Positions 24,619 through 32,656 of a stretch of 36,403 bases of DNA are shown here, piece after piece (position 1 is the first letter of the stretch; each line of letters begins with the position of its first letter). The stretch covers positions 1-36,403 of the forward strand of contig JAWXUG010000003.1 in the NCBI GenBank assembly GCA_044432885.1, read 5' to 3'. The notes beneath the pieces are model-generated. The model made no database searches and was not told the DNA's origin. It saw only the letters and a program-made list of their open reading frames with translations. The DNA comes from CAYJNO01 sp044432885. Lineage in GTDB: Bacteria; Bacillota_I; Bacilli_A; Erysipelotrichales; Erysipelotrichaceae. A program made the translations under genes and the position numbers.

Positions 24619-25333
24619 AGTAATTGATTTATATAAGAGTTTTGGCGAACTAGAAGTGTTACATGGAATCCATGAGACGATTAGTCAAGGGGAAGTTGTA
24701 TCGATTATTGGTCCTTCTGGAAGTGGTAAAAGTACATTTCTAAGATGTTTAAATTTACTTGAAAAACCTACCAAGGGACAAATCTTCTTTGAAGGAGTAG
24801 AAATTACAAGTCCTGAGGTAGAAATCGACAAACATCGTCAAAAAATAGGAATGGTGTTTCAACACTTTAATGTATTTCCACATTTAACAGTACTTGAAAA
24901 CATAACAATTGCTCCAATTTTAGAAAAGAAAATGGATAAGGGTGAAGCAGAATCAAAGGCTTTAGAATTATTAACTAAAATTGGATTAGAGGATAAAGCG
25001 AACGAATATCCAAAACGATTATCAGGTGGTCAAAAACAACGTTTAGCAATTGTACGTGCCTTAGCAATGGAACCAGATGTAATGTTGTTTGATGAACCAA
25101 CAAGTGCATTAGATCCTGAAATGGTAAAAGAAGTATTAGCAGTTATACGTGATTTAGCTATAAATGGAATGACCATTGTCATTGTTACTCATGAAATGAA
25201 TTTTGCGAAAGAAGTTTCTACTCGTGTATTATTTATGGATGAGGGATTAATTGTAGAAAGTAATGAGCCAAATGCTTTCTTTGAAAATCCACAAAGTGAT
25301 CGACTAAAAGAATTTTTATCAAAAGTTTTATAG
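24611..25333 (+). CDS. Amino-acid ABC transporter ATP-binding protein (GlnQ/HisP type)
   Basis: 240 residues. Walker A GPSGSGKST is at 34-42, Q-loop Gln at 84 in MVFQHFNVFPH (a polar amino-acid transporter hallmark), LSGGQ at 137-141, Walker B VMLFDE at 157-162, and the switch His in IVTHEMNFAKEV. The start is GTG 24611, with GAAAGGAG upstream inside the permease gene. It is the last gene of the T-box operon and is followed by a terminator shared with the convergent gene. Confidence 0.95.
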   Translation: MIKVIDLYKSFGELEVLHGIHETISQGEVVSIIGPSGSGKSTFLRCLNLLEKPTKGQIFFEGVEITSPEVEIDKHRQKIGMVFQHFNVFPHLTVLENITIAPILEKKMDKGEAESKALELLTKIGLEDKANEYPKRLSGGQKQRLAIVRALAMEPDVMLFDEPTSALDPEMVKEVLAVIRDLAINGMTIVIVTHEMNFAKEVSTRVLFMDEGLIVESNEPNAFFENPQSDRLKEFLSKVL

Positions 25334-25364
25334 AAAAACCAGCATATCAGATGTGCTGGTTTTT
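25334..25364. terminator. Bidirectional terminator between the ABC operon and the TSUP gene
   Basis: AAAAACCAGCA (25334-25344) pairs with TGCTGGTTTTT (25354-25364). The A run and T run flanking the GC core let it act for both converging genes. Confidence 0.9.
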
Positions 25365-25366
25365 AC

Positions 25367-26137
25367 TTATAGATAATTTACACTAATCATAACGATACCT
25401 AGGATTGTTAGTATCAATCCTACTGACCGATTCAGTTGTTGTTCATTAGCGATATTAGCATAACAAGCACCAACTCTTGCAAAAAATAAAGTAGATAGTA
25501 TGCATAATATTAGGGTAGTAAAATCTGGGAAGATATTACTTAGTACAAAGTGTGAAGTTGCCCCATATAAGGCTGTAAATGTCATAATGAATACACTGGT
25601 ACCAACAGCTATTTTCAATTCGTATCCTAACACAGTGGTTAAAAGAAGTAACATCATCATCCCTCCACCTGCGCCAATAAAACCACAAATAAAACCAATG
25701 ATTGAGCCACATAAAATAGGTAATAGTTTCATAGCCTTAACGTTAAGATTGTAGGTGATTTTTTTAGGGTTCACCTGCGTTGATTTATAAAGAAAGTTTA
25801 ATCCTAAAAAGAAAGAGCCAAATACAGAGAGATTACCTATCGTTGTAGTAGGCATGAGATGCGAAATAAAAGCACCAATACCAGTGAAGATGATAACACT
25901 GATGAACAGGGATTTACTATTTTTTAAATCAATATTTTTATTCTTTCCATATGTATAAGCTGAAACAGCACTGGCAAGCACGTCGGATGCTAAGGCAATT
26001 CCAATCGCTTCATAGGGATCCATTTCTAAAAAAGTAATAAGCATTGGCGAAATCACAGCAGCAGCACTCATTCCGGCAAATCCAGTACCTAAACCAGCAC
26101 CCATACCCGCTATGATACAAACGATAATTAATTTCAT
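25367..26137 (-). CDS. TSUP (TauE/SafE) family anion permease
   Basis: 256 residues and very hydrophobic, with about 7-8 membrane segments in two repeats. The Gly-rich motifs that mark each TSUP half are present: GAGLGTGFAGMSAAAVISP (about 14-32) and IGFICGFIGAGGGMMMLLLL (about 147-166). Family members move sulfite, sulfonates or other small organic or inorganic anions across the membrane; the substrate cannot be read from sequence. AAGGAG lies 6 nt before the ATG at 26137. It has its own promoter with an embedded palindrome (26200-26229), so it is controlled separately from the chrA pair upstream. Confidence 0.85.
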   Translation of the reverse strand: MKLIIVCIIAGMGAGLGTGFAGMSAAAVISPMLITFLEMDPYEAIGIALASDVLASAVSAYTYGKNKNIDLKNSKSLFISVIIFTGIGAFISHLMPTTTIGNLSVFGSFFLGLNFLYKSTQVNPKKITYNLNVKAMKLLPILCGSIIGFICGFIGAGGGMMMLLLLTTVLGYELKIAVGTSVFIMTFTALYGATSHFVLSNIFPDFTTLILCILSTLFFARVGACYANIANEQQLNRSVGLILTILGIVMISVNYL

Positions 26138-26199
26138 TTATTCTCCTTAAGTTCTTTTTATAAAAAAAGATTGTACGTTAAATCAGTATTACAAAAACA

Positions 26200-26229
26200 A
26201 TTATAGTTCTATTTAGAACAAAAAGTCAA
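26200..26229 (-). promoter_or_regulatory. Promoter of the TSUP gene with a palindrome in its spacer
   Basis: On the reverse strand: TTGACT (26229-26224), an 18-nt spacer, perfect TATAAT (26205-26200). The spacer ends with the perfect inverted repeat GTTCTAAATAGAAC (26219-26206), which abuts the -10 box. This is the classic position for a repressor operator; the regulator is unknown. Confidence 0.8.
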
Positions 26230-26258
26230 TAAAAAAGACTTCTGACGAAATCTTTTAC
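26230..26258 (-). terminator. Weak terminator after the chrA pair
   Basis: On the reverse strand AGATTTC pairs with GAAGTCT (one mismatch) around GTCA and is followed by a T run. It lies between the chrA stop and the -35 box of the TSUP promoter. Confidence 0.5.
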
Positions 26259-26264
26259 AATATG

Positions 26265-26816
26265 TTAGATGATAATATATAATAATGCGCCAATAACGCC
26301 TGAAGATAACATAACGACAATGGGATCGATTTTTGTCTTTGTTAAGACAATGATTGCCCCAATGAAAATACCAATACCCACAAAATTGATATCGGCTATG
26401 GAGTTAGGAAATGCCATGGTGAGGAAAATATCCATGCCTGCTGAAGCAATGAGTGCAATAATTGCAGGACGAAGTCCTGATAAAACACCATGAATAATCG
26501 ATAGATTTTTATATTTGAAATATAACTTGCCAAGCAAGAGGACTAATATACATGAGGGTATGATACAACCAAGGGTAGCGATAATAGCACCGATGACACC
26601 GTAAATACGTGTTCCTACAAAAGTAGCAGAGTTGATTGCGATAGGCCCTGGAGTCATTTGAGCAATCGTCACAAGATCGGTTAATTCAGCAATGCTCATC
26701 CATGCATGGATATTGACCACTTGCTCTTGAATAAGAGGAATGGATGCTAGTCCCCCACCTACACTAAATAAACCAATTTGGACAAAACTTAAAAATAAAT
26801 CAAGTAAAATTTTCAT
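26265..26816 (-). CDS. ChrA-family half-size transporter, second subunit
   Basis: 183 residues, one CHR domain (short-chain ChrA). FSVGGGLASIPLIQEQVV (about 17-34) and TIAQMTPGPIAINSATFVG are the two family motifs, here in their standard form with the PGP triplet. About five or six hydrophobic segments follow. Short-chain ChrA proteins occur as pairs that insert with opposite orientation and act together as a chromate or sulfate-like anion exporter. A role in chromate resistance is not assured in an anaerobe-like genome. The start overlaps the end of its partner gene by 4 nt. Confidence 0.88.
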   Translation of the reverse strand: MKILLDLFLSFVQIGLFSVGGGLASIPLIQEQVVNIHAWMSIAELTDLVTIAQMTPGPIAINSATFVGTRIYGVIGAIIATLGCIIPSCILVLLLGKLYFKYKNLSIIHGVLSGLRPAIIALIASAGMDIFLTMAFPNSIADINFVGIGIFIGAIIVLTKTKIDPIVVMLSSGVIGALLYIII

Positions 26817-27373
26817 ATAATTTTACCTGCCTTTTCTATTCTTAAAGTTTGAACTAATCCAAATATACCAGTTGCTAAAATGATTAAAACAACATTGATG
26901 TTTAAGAAAAAAGTAGCAATGAAAGCAATGCATAAAACTGCAATAGAAATAAAATCTTTGCCTTTAAAGATTGAATGTGACATATTAAATACTACAGAAA
27001 AAATAACTGCAGCTACCCCCGATTGCATCCCTATCAAAGCGTTGGCAATAATCTCATTGCTCTTAAAGGCTTCATAAAAATAAGAAATAGTTGTAATAAT
27101 AAAAAATGGAGGAAGCACAGTGCCTAGTATAGAAATTAGTACACCTCTATAACCTGCTATCTTATATCCTAAAAGAATAGCTGCATTCACCGCAACAGCC
27201 CCAGGACATGACTGAGCAATCGCTGTCAAATTTAGCATTTCTTCTTCTTCAAGCCATCCTAACTCATCAACAAATTTTTGTTTCATGAGTGGTATTATAA
27301 CAAAGCCACCACCAAAGGTGAAGGCACTCAACATAAATGTTGATTTGAATAATGTAAAATATTTACGTTCCAT
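26813..27373 (-). CDS. ChrA-family half-size transporter, first subunit
   Basis: 186 residues, one CHR domain. FTFGGGFVIIPLMKQKFV (about 18-35) is standard, while the second motif reads AIAQSCPGAVAVNAAILLG, with PGA in place of the usual PGP. The two subunits therefore differ at a conserved position. AAGGGAG lies before the ATG at 27373. The gene is divergent from a LysR regulator 95 nt away, a common arrangement for LysR-controlled transporters. Confidence 0.88.
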   Translation of the reverse strand: MERKYFTLFKSTFMLSAFTFGGGFVIIPLMKQKFVDELGWLEEEEMLNLTAIAQSCPGAVAVNAAILLGYKIAGYRGVLISILGTVLPPFFIITTISYFYEAFKSNEIIANALIGMQSGVAAVIFSVVFNMSHSIFKGKDFISIAVLCIAFIATFFLNINVVLIILATGIFGLVQTLRIEKAGKII

Positions 27374-27468
27374 ATTGATCTCCCTTGTATATTATAAGGT
27401 TTGCAAACTTATATTAAAAATAGTATTATAATATAAAGTTTATATTAAAAATCATATAAGGAGTAAAT
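27374..27468. promoter_or_regulatory. Divergent chrA / lysR control region with repeats
   Basis: For chrA (reverse strand) TATAAT is at 27396-27391 with a poor -35 (TTTTAA, 27419-27414). For lysR (forward strand) TATAAT is at 27427-27432 with no good -35. The palindrome GTTTGCAAAC (27399-27408) lies in the chrA spacer. The 13-mer TTATATTAAAAAT occurs at 27409-27421 and 27440-27452, 31 nt apart, close to three helical turns. These are candidate LysR binding sites. Confidence 0.65.
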
Positions 27469-28347
27469 ATGACATTTCGACATCTACGCATCTTAATTAA
27501 AGTGTGTGAAACAGGATCAACTACCAAGGCAGCAAAACAATTGTTTATTTCTCAACCGTCTGTTAGTTTAGCAATATCTGAACTTGAAAAGTATTATGGC
27601 ATTCAGATATTTAATAGAATCTCTAAAAGATTTTATTTGACCGAGGTTGGCAAAAACTTTTTGAATTACGCTACACACATTATTGAACTTTATGATCAGA
27701 TGGAAAATGAATTTAAGAATTCGGATCAAATTGGTCTATTTAGAATAGGAAGTAGTGTAACGATTGGAAACCATTTATTACCAACTTATCTTGCTCAATT
27801 AAAAGAAAAACATCCAGAAGTAGAATTTAAAGTGTTTATCAACAATTCCACAACTATTGAGAAATATGTATTAGAAAACATTGTGGACATAGCCCTTATA
27901 GAAGGGGTTGTTCATAATGAACAATTAATCAGGCATGAATTTAAAAAAGATGAGTTGGAGTTTATTTGTAGTCCGAAACATCCTTTTGCGAATAAAAAAA
28001 TGAAATTATCTCAGTTACAAAATGAACAAATATTACTAAGAGAAAAAGGAAGTGCTGCAAGAGACATATTTGACGCTGTCATGATGCGCGAAAATATTAA
28101 AATCGATCCTTCTTGGGAAAGTGTAAGTAATCCTGCAATTTTAAATGCAGTAAGTTTAAATTTAGGGATATCTATTTTACCTTCATTTTTGATAAAGGAA
28201 GATATAATAAATCATAAAATCACTACTTTTGAGGTTTCAAATTTAGATTTAACAAGATCATTTAGTATTATCTATCATAAGAATAAGTTTATTGCAGGAA
28301 GCATGAAGGAATTTATTGAGATATGTAAAGATGAAAAGTGTGGGTAA
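27469..28347 (+). CDS. LysR-family transcriptional regulator
   Basis: 292 residues. The winged helix-turn-helix is at about 1-62 (GSTTKAAKQLFISQPSVSLA is the recognition region). The effector domain starts near 88 (FRIGSSVTIGNHLLPTYLAQ) with the usual two-lobed periplasmic-binding-protein fold. The ATG at 27469 follows AAGGAG. It resembles the CysL/CysB-like branch in the layout of its effector domain, but no ligand can be assigned. Divergent from the chrA pair and 122 nt upstream of the flavoprotein gene, it could control either or both. Confidence 0.9.
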   Translation: MTFRHLRILIKVCETGSTTKAAKQLFISQPSVSLAISELEKYYGIQIFNRISKRFYLTEVGKNFLNYATHIIELYDQMENEFKNSDQIGLFRIGSSVTIGNHLLPTYLAQLKEKHPEVEFKVFINNSTTIEKYVLENIVDIALIEGVVHNEQLIRHEFKKDELEFICSPKHPFANKKMKLSQLQNEQILLREKGSAARDIFDAVMMRENIKIDPSWESVSNPAILNAVSLNLGISILPSFLIKEDIINHKITTFEVSNLDLTRSFSIIYHKNKFIAGSMKEFIEICKDEKCG

Positions 28348-28425
28348 TTCTTAGTGCAAAACATGCAAATAATGAACGGATATGTATCGAAAAAGACAAG
28401 TTTTGTATCATATAAGTTATATATT

Positions 28426-28447
28426 TAACAATATAAATTGTTATAAT
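28426..28447 (+). promoter_or_regulatory. Palindrome overlapping the -10 box of the flavoprotein gene
   Basis: TAACAAT (28426-28432) and ATTGTTA (28437-28443) form a perfect 7-bp inverted repeat around ATAA, reaching into the TATAAT at 28442-28447. No good -35 box is placed correctly. The T...A palindrome fits the general T-N11-A pattern of LysR sites. Confidence 0.6.
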
Positions 28448-28469
28448 TTGTTCATTGGAGGGAATTATA

Positions 28470-29944
28470 ATGAAAGTTTTTAAATTTGGACTATGTACAT
28501 TATTATCACTTGCTTTAGTGAGTGGATGTACAACAACAGAAACATCAGTGGAAACAAGCACATCTTATGACAAGGAAGTTGATGTATTGATTATTGGCGC
28601 AGGAGGCGCCGGGTTATCGGCTGCAGTAGAAGCTAGCGATACAGGTGCCGAAAGTGTATTAGTCATTGAAAAATTATCATTCATTGGAGGAACAACTTTT
28701 GTGTCTCAAGGTATGATTGCAGGATACGACACTGTTGTTCAAGAAGCAGCAGGTGTTGAAACAATAACTTATGAAGAAATGTATGATAATCTAATGTCTA
28801 ACGCTTCTTATCGCTTAGATACTGCACTAACATCAATTACAGTTGCAGAAAGTGGTAATACAATTGATTGGTTAGTTGAACGTGTTGGTGTGACATTTAT
28901 GGATACTGTTTATGTCGGCTATGGGCCACTACAGATGATGCATGTAGTAGATGGTGGTGGAATTGGATTATCAGAACCATATCAATCAGTATTAGNNNNN
29001 NNNNNGAAACTGCTGGAGTTGAAATATTATTAAGTACAACAGGTGAATCATTAATTACAGATGATTTAGGGAATGTAGTAGGCGCTATGGCAACTGATTC
29101 GGAAGGTAATGTAATGACAATTAAAGCAAATGCTGTTGTCATTGCAACTGGTGGTTATTCAAATAACCCTGAATTAACAGAGTTACTTGATCCTCAGTTC
29201 GCAGGAACTTTCGGAATTGGATTCCCTGGAGCAACAGGGGATGGTTTGATTATGGCAAGTAATATTGGAGCTGCTGTAACACATTCAAGCCACCTAATGG
29301 CAGTATTAAAAGATTATGAAATTATGTCGGAATATAATGGTACATCCTCATCGGCTACTGTATCTTCATTCATGGGTCTTGATAATGTGATTATGGTTGG
29401 GGCAGAAGCACAAAGGTTTGTAGATGAAAAATCTGGTGGATATATGTCTCAGGAATTAAATTTCCCAGTTTTTGAACAAATGAATAAAGATAATCTAGGA
29501 TATGTATGGGCAATTAGTGATGTTGCAACTGTTGAAGCAGCAGGAGTTGTTCGCGGTAATGATATGGAATTTATTACAGCAGATACTGTTGAAGAATTGG
29601 CTAGTTTAATGGGACTAGATGCTGAAACTTTACAAGAAACAATCGATACTTATAATGGATATGTGGATGTTGGCTATGACGAAGAATTTAAACGTACAGA
29701 CTTAGCAAAATTAGAAGCACCATATGTAGCAGTAGCTGTAGTACCTTGTGAAATCATTACTTATGGAGGATTAGCTAGAAATGATCAATCAGAGGTTTTA
29801 CGTGCTGATGGAACTACAATTGGTGGATTATATGCAGCGGGTGAAGTAACCGCGAATAGTGCTTATATGGGATTCACTATTTCAAATGCAATTACATGGG
29901 GTAGAATTGCTGGTGAACAAGCAGCAAATTATATACCAGAATAA
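28470..29944 (+). CDS. Lipoprotein FAD-dependent reductase (fumarate reductase/KstD-like flavoprotein), interrupted by an assembly gap
   Basis: An exported flavoprotein of the FAD_binding_2 family. The signal peptide ends in the lipobox VSGC (Cys20). The Rossmann motif VLIIGAGGAGLSAAVEA begins near residue 37. 175 codons precede ten N at 28996-29005; after the gap the frame resumes (ETAGVEILLSTTGES) and runs to TAA 29942-29944. GATGDGLIMA, AQRFVDEKSGGYM and GGLYAAGEV are family landmarks. The positions that in fumarate reductases hold the catalytic Arg and the substrate-binding His and Arg appear to be Gly, Thr and Ala/Tyr here, so the substrate is probably not fumarate. There is no FMN-binding domain. 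GGAGGG precedes ATG 28470; a start at 28455 lies on the wrong side of it. Confidence 0.85.
28996..29005. other. Assembly gap (10 N)
   Basis: Ten N inside the flavoprotein gene. The coding frames either side differ by an amount that ten bases would not restore; a true gap length of 3n+2 would. The N run is therefore probably a placeholder of arbitrary length. Confidence 0.97.
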
Positions 29945-29956
29945 ATAAAAAACGAT

Positions 29957-29982
29957 AAAAAGTGCCAATAAAAGCACTTTTT
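29957..29982. terminator. Bidirectional terminator between the flavoprotein and araC genes
   Basis: AAAAAGTGC (29957-29965) pairs perfectly with GCACTTTTT (29974-29982). It sits between convergent genes and overlaps the stop codon of the reverse-strand AraC frame. Confidence 0.9.
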
Positions 29983-30858
29983 ATTCGTTTAACATCTTCT
30001 TTTGGTATTGTTTAGGAGAATATCCTGTTTCTTTTTTAATAAATTTTGAAAAATGGATAGCACTTGTAAAATTTAATTCAGATGCAATTTCTTCCATTGT
30101 ATAAGCGTTCGAAATAATCATATCTATGCATAAAGCAAGACGTTGTTTTTTTATAAAATCCTTAGGTGAAATATGAAGCACTTTTATGAAAGATTTATAT
30201 AAATAATTATTACTTACATTAAATTGGTTTGCGAGTAAGTCAACGGTTATGTTTTCTTTTATATGGTTTTGTATATAGGCAATTGCATCATTAACCAAAC
30301 GATCTGAAGAGTTCATTTGATGAGAAATGAAATTTGTATTTAAACTCGCATGATTATGTCTTATGATTTCAATACATAGCATTTTAAGTAATCCGTTCAA
30401 AACAGCAGCGTAACCAGATTTTTTTGCCTGTCTTCATCAACCATACTGTGAATGATGTATTCAATTTTTTTATTTGTAAAACCTTTAACAGAGTGGCCAG
30501 TATTAGTAAGTAAATCAAGGAATTGTTGTTGATATATTTTAGGCTCAATATCGAAATGAATGAATTGATATTCATATTCATCAGCATTTTCGTTAATTGA
30601 AGTATATAACAAGTTAGGTTTTAAGATAAGCACATCACCAACTTTTAAATTATGAACATGATTGTTAACACTGGTAATTCCGCCTCCCTTAGTATACAAG
30701 ATAATTTCGATATCTTTTATAGTATAGTTAGCTTTCTTATTTCTATCAGAATACCAAACACCTATACTATTTATTTTAAAATCAATTAGTTGTATAAATT
30801 GACTAATTTCATCGTAGTGGGTATAAGTTATATTATCATTAGAATTAAAGTATTTCAT
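29981..30858 (-). pseudogene. AraC-family transcriptional regulator, split by a -1 frame change at an A7 run
   Basis: The N-terminal part (from ATG 30858, after GGAGG) is a cupin-type sensor domain (GGGITSVNNHVHNLKVGDVL, then KPNLLYTSINENADEYEYQF) and stops at TGA about 150 codons on. A second frame then continues from ATG 30400 and carries the complete AraC DNA-binding domain (ITVDLLANQFNVSNNYLYKS; ELNFTSAIHFSKFIKKETGY; SPKQYQKK). Adding one base in the A7 run (T7 at 30419-30425 on the forward strand) joins them as DRQKKSGYAAVLNGLLKML, a natural sequence for this family, giving 292 residues. Reading CAA AAA AAT, the site is also an A AAA AAT slippery heptamer. It may be sequencing error, real inactivation or recoding. 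Confidence 0.85.
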
Positions 30859-30984
30859 ATGTCCTCCAGTATTAAAGATTGTGATTTTTTGGAAAAATAA
30901 AAACTGCTTCAATATTAATCGGAATATCTTTTGCAAAAGGATGATTTAGCTTAAATATTAGTTTTGTTTTCAAAGGTTGATCTA
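30859..30984 (-). other. Intergenic stretch with a short open frame of unknown origin
   Basis: On the reverse strand a stop-free frame of about 38 codons runs just before the araC ribosome site, including LIFKLNHPFAKDIPINIEAV and ending PKNHNL then TAA. It has no ATG and no ribosome site. The composition looks protein-like, so it might be the remnant of a lost gene, or chance. Confidence 0.25.
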
Positions 30985-32655
30985 CTAATTAATTTTAGAG
31001 GTCAACAGCTTTTTCATTGAATATAAGATGCATCCTAATAATGTAAGTGATGAAATGATGATGCCAATAAGTTGTATTCTAGTTCTTTGATAATATAGGG
31101 TGAAGTTTCCAGTTTCACCTTTTAGTTCTACTTCTACAAGCCCTGTTTCAACATTTTGATTAGTACTTAGTTGTTCACCATATTCATTGACAACAACATA
31201 TCCTTTATAGTAGGTTTTAGGCAAAATGATTATATCCTCATGAAGGTTCATTTCAAAATACAGCTTATCATAATCCGCAATAGGATAACTTACGAGTTGA
31301 TTTTCTTGATTGTAGATACCATATACCTCATTTTTATAATCATAATAGATGTTTGGTAAATAATCCGCTCCAGCTAATTCTACCCGCATATAAAAAGCAG
31401 AGTAATAGGGGTCAATCACTTCTCCATCGATGATTTGCTGATAGCTTAAATCATTTGCCAGAATATTAGTGCGCTCTAAAGGTTTAGATAAAAGCCATAT
31501 ACTATTTGCCAAAAGTAGGATGATGATGAAGGATATAATATGGGGATATTTTGCACACAAACAATCAAGATACATACAGGATGGAACAATAAGTAGAATG
31601 CATACAAGATTGTTTAAACGCCAAGTAAATTGCATAAAATTAAACACTTTAAAGATACTTAAATCAATAGCACTTGATTGCAAGAACAATAAAATATAGC
31701 CGATAATCATCATCTGTTTCACAAAATTACTTGTTGTATCTTGTGGTTTATCGAGTAGTAAGAAATAGCTCAGTGGCAACAGTAATAAACCGAGTCCTGG
31801 ATTTACAATCATTCCTAAAAAGTCTTGTAAAGAAACATTGAAATTTAGACCATTTTGAAAAAACTGATAAATATGTAAACTACTACTTTGAATATTAGCT
31901 GTATTATCCGTTTGGAAATAAAAGGATTGGCTAGTTATTTGTTCAATCATGCCGAATGTAAAAAATGCAGTTAGAGCCACACATAATAAGATTGCTTTTG
32001 TTAAAGGAAGCCATCTTTTTTGAACAATTAACTTTTTGAAATGAAGAAGGATAAAAACAAGAAATAGATAGCATGATAAAATAAACGTAATATTATGACT
32101 TAACACAAGGCATGTGAATCCAAGAGATAAGACAAGCCATTTACCTTTATAAATATAATCATAGATACCAGCCAAAACAAGGGGCATAAAACTGTAAGCG
32201 ATAATCTCTTGTAAAGCCCCTCTCACATAAACATTAGTTAGCCGATAAGTGGCAAAGGTAAATAAAATCATTGCTAAAAGAATGAGGTGGTTTTTGTTAA
32301 AAAATCGTTTAACAAAATAAACACATAATAAATTTCCTAAAAAAGTATAAAAGAATAATAGTAGTTTATAAGTGTTCATTAGCGAAAGTCCAAAATGATA
32401 AAGAAGGGCAAAGGGATATAAGAAAAAATCAGCGTAAAATAATGCAGAAGCATATCCATAGAGGTTATTTTTATCAAAGTAGATACTAGGAAAAAACTCT
32501 TGGTTCGCGAATGCTTTAGCCAATCCTTCAATTCGCGAGAGATGAAAGAATGTATCATGTTCATAACTTACTTCGTGGACAATATATGGATAAGTAAATA
32601 CTAAACTAATAAGTAGGGCAATCAATACCCAACGATAACGATATAGTGTTTTCAT
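30985..32655 (-). CDS. YfhO-like polytopic membrane protein (putative GT-C glycosyltransferase)
   Basis: 556 residues with about 11-12 membrane segments. The first external loop has HDTFFHLSRIEGL (Asp34, His38), in the place of the acidic catalytic motif of GT-C transferases. The C-terminal extracytoplasmic stretch (PKTYYKGYVVVNEYG ... GLVEVELKGETGNFTLYYQ) followed by a last membrane helix matches the end of YfhO proteins, which act in lipoteichoic acid or other cell-envelope glycosylation. It is shorter than typical YfhO (about 850). A start 9 codons upstream (32682) overlaps the previous gene; ATG 32655, directly after that gene's stop, gives the cleaner N-terminus. Function is inferred from layout only. 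Confidence 0.7.
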   Translation of the reverse strand: MKTLYRYRWVLIALLISLVFTYPYIVHEVSYEHDTFFHLSRIEGLAKAFANQEFFPSIYFDKNNLYGYASALFYADFFLYPFALLYHFGLSLMNTYKLLLFFYTFLGNLLCVYFVKRFFNKNHLILLAMILFTFATYRLTNVYVRGALQEIIAYSFMPLVLAGIYDYIYKGKWLVLSLGFTCLVLSHNITFILSCYLFLVFILLHFKKLIVQKRWLPLTKAILLCVALTAFFTFGMIEQITSQSFYFQTDNTANIQSSSLHIYQFFQNGLNFNVSLQDFLGMIVNPGLGLLLLPLSYFLLLDKPQDTTSNFVKQMMIIGYILLFLQSSAIDLSIFKVFNFMQFTWRLNNLVCILLIVPSCMYLDCLCAKYPHIISFIIILLLANSIWLLSKPLERTNILANDLSYQQIIDGEVIDPYYSAFYMRVELAGADYLPNIYYDYKNEVYGIYNQENQLVSYPIADYDKLYFEMNLHEDIIILPKTYYKGYVVVNEYGEQLSTNQNVETGLVEVELKGETGNFTLYYQRTRIQLIGIIISSLTLLGCILYSMKKLLTSKIN

Positions 32656-32656
32656 G

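Noticed and set aside
26269..27077. Forward-strand open frames opposite the chrA genes
   Set aside because: Antisense shadows of hydrophobic genes, with Met/Ile/Lys-rich translations and no ribosome sites.
28348..28425. Terminator after lysR
   Set aside because: Only imperfect A/T pairings are visible; no GC stem followed by a T run.
28470..29033. Flavoprotein apparently ending by frameshift shortly after the N run
   Set aside because: The frame change is caused by the arbitrary 10-N placeholder; both sides belong to one protein family and one gene.
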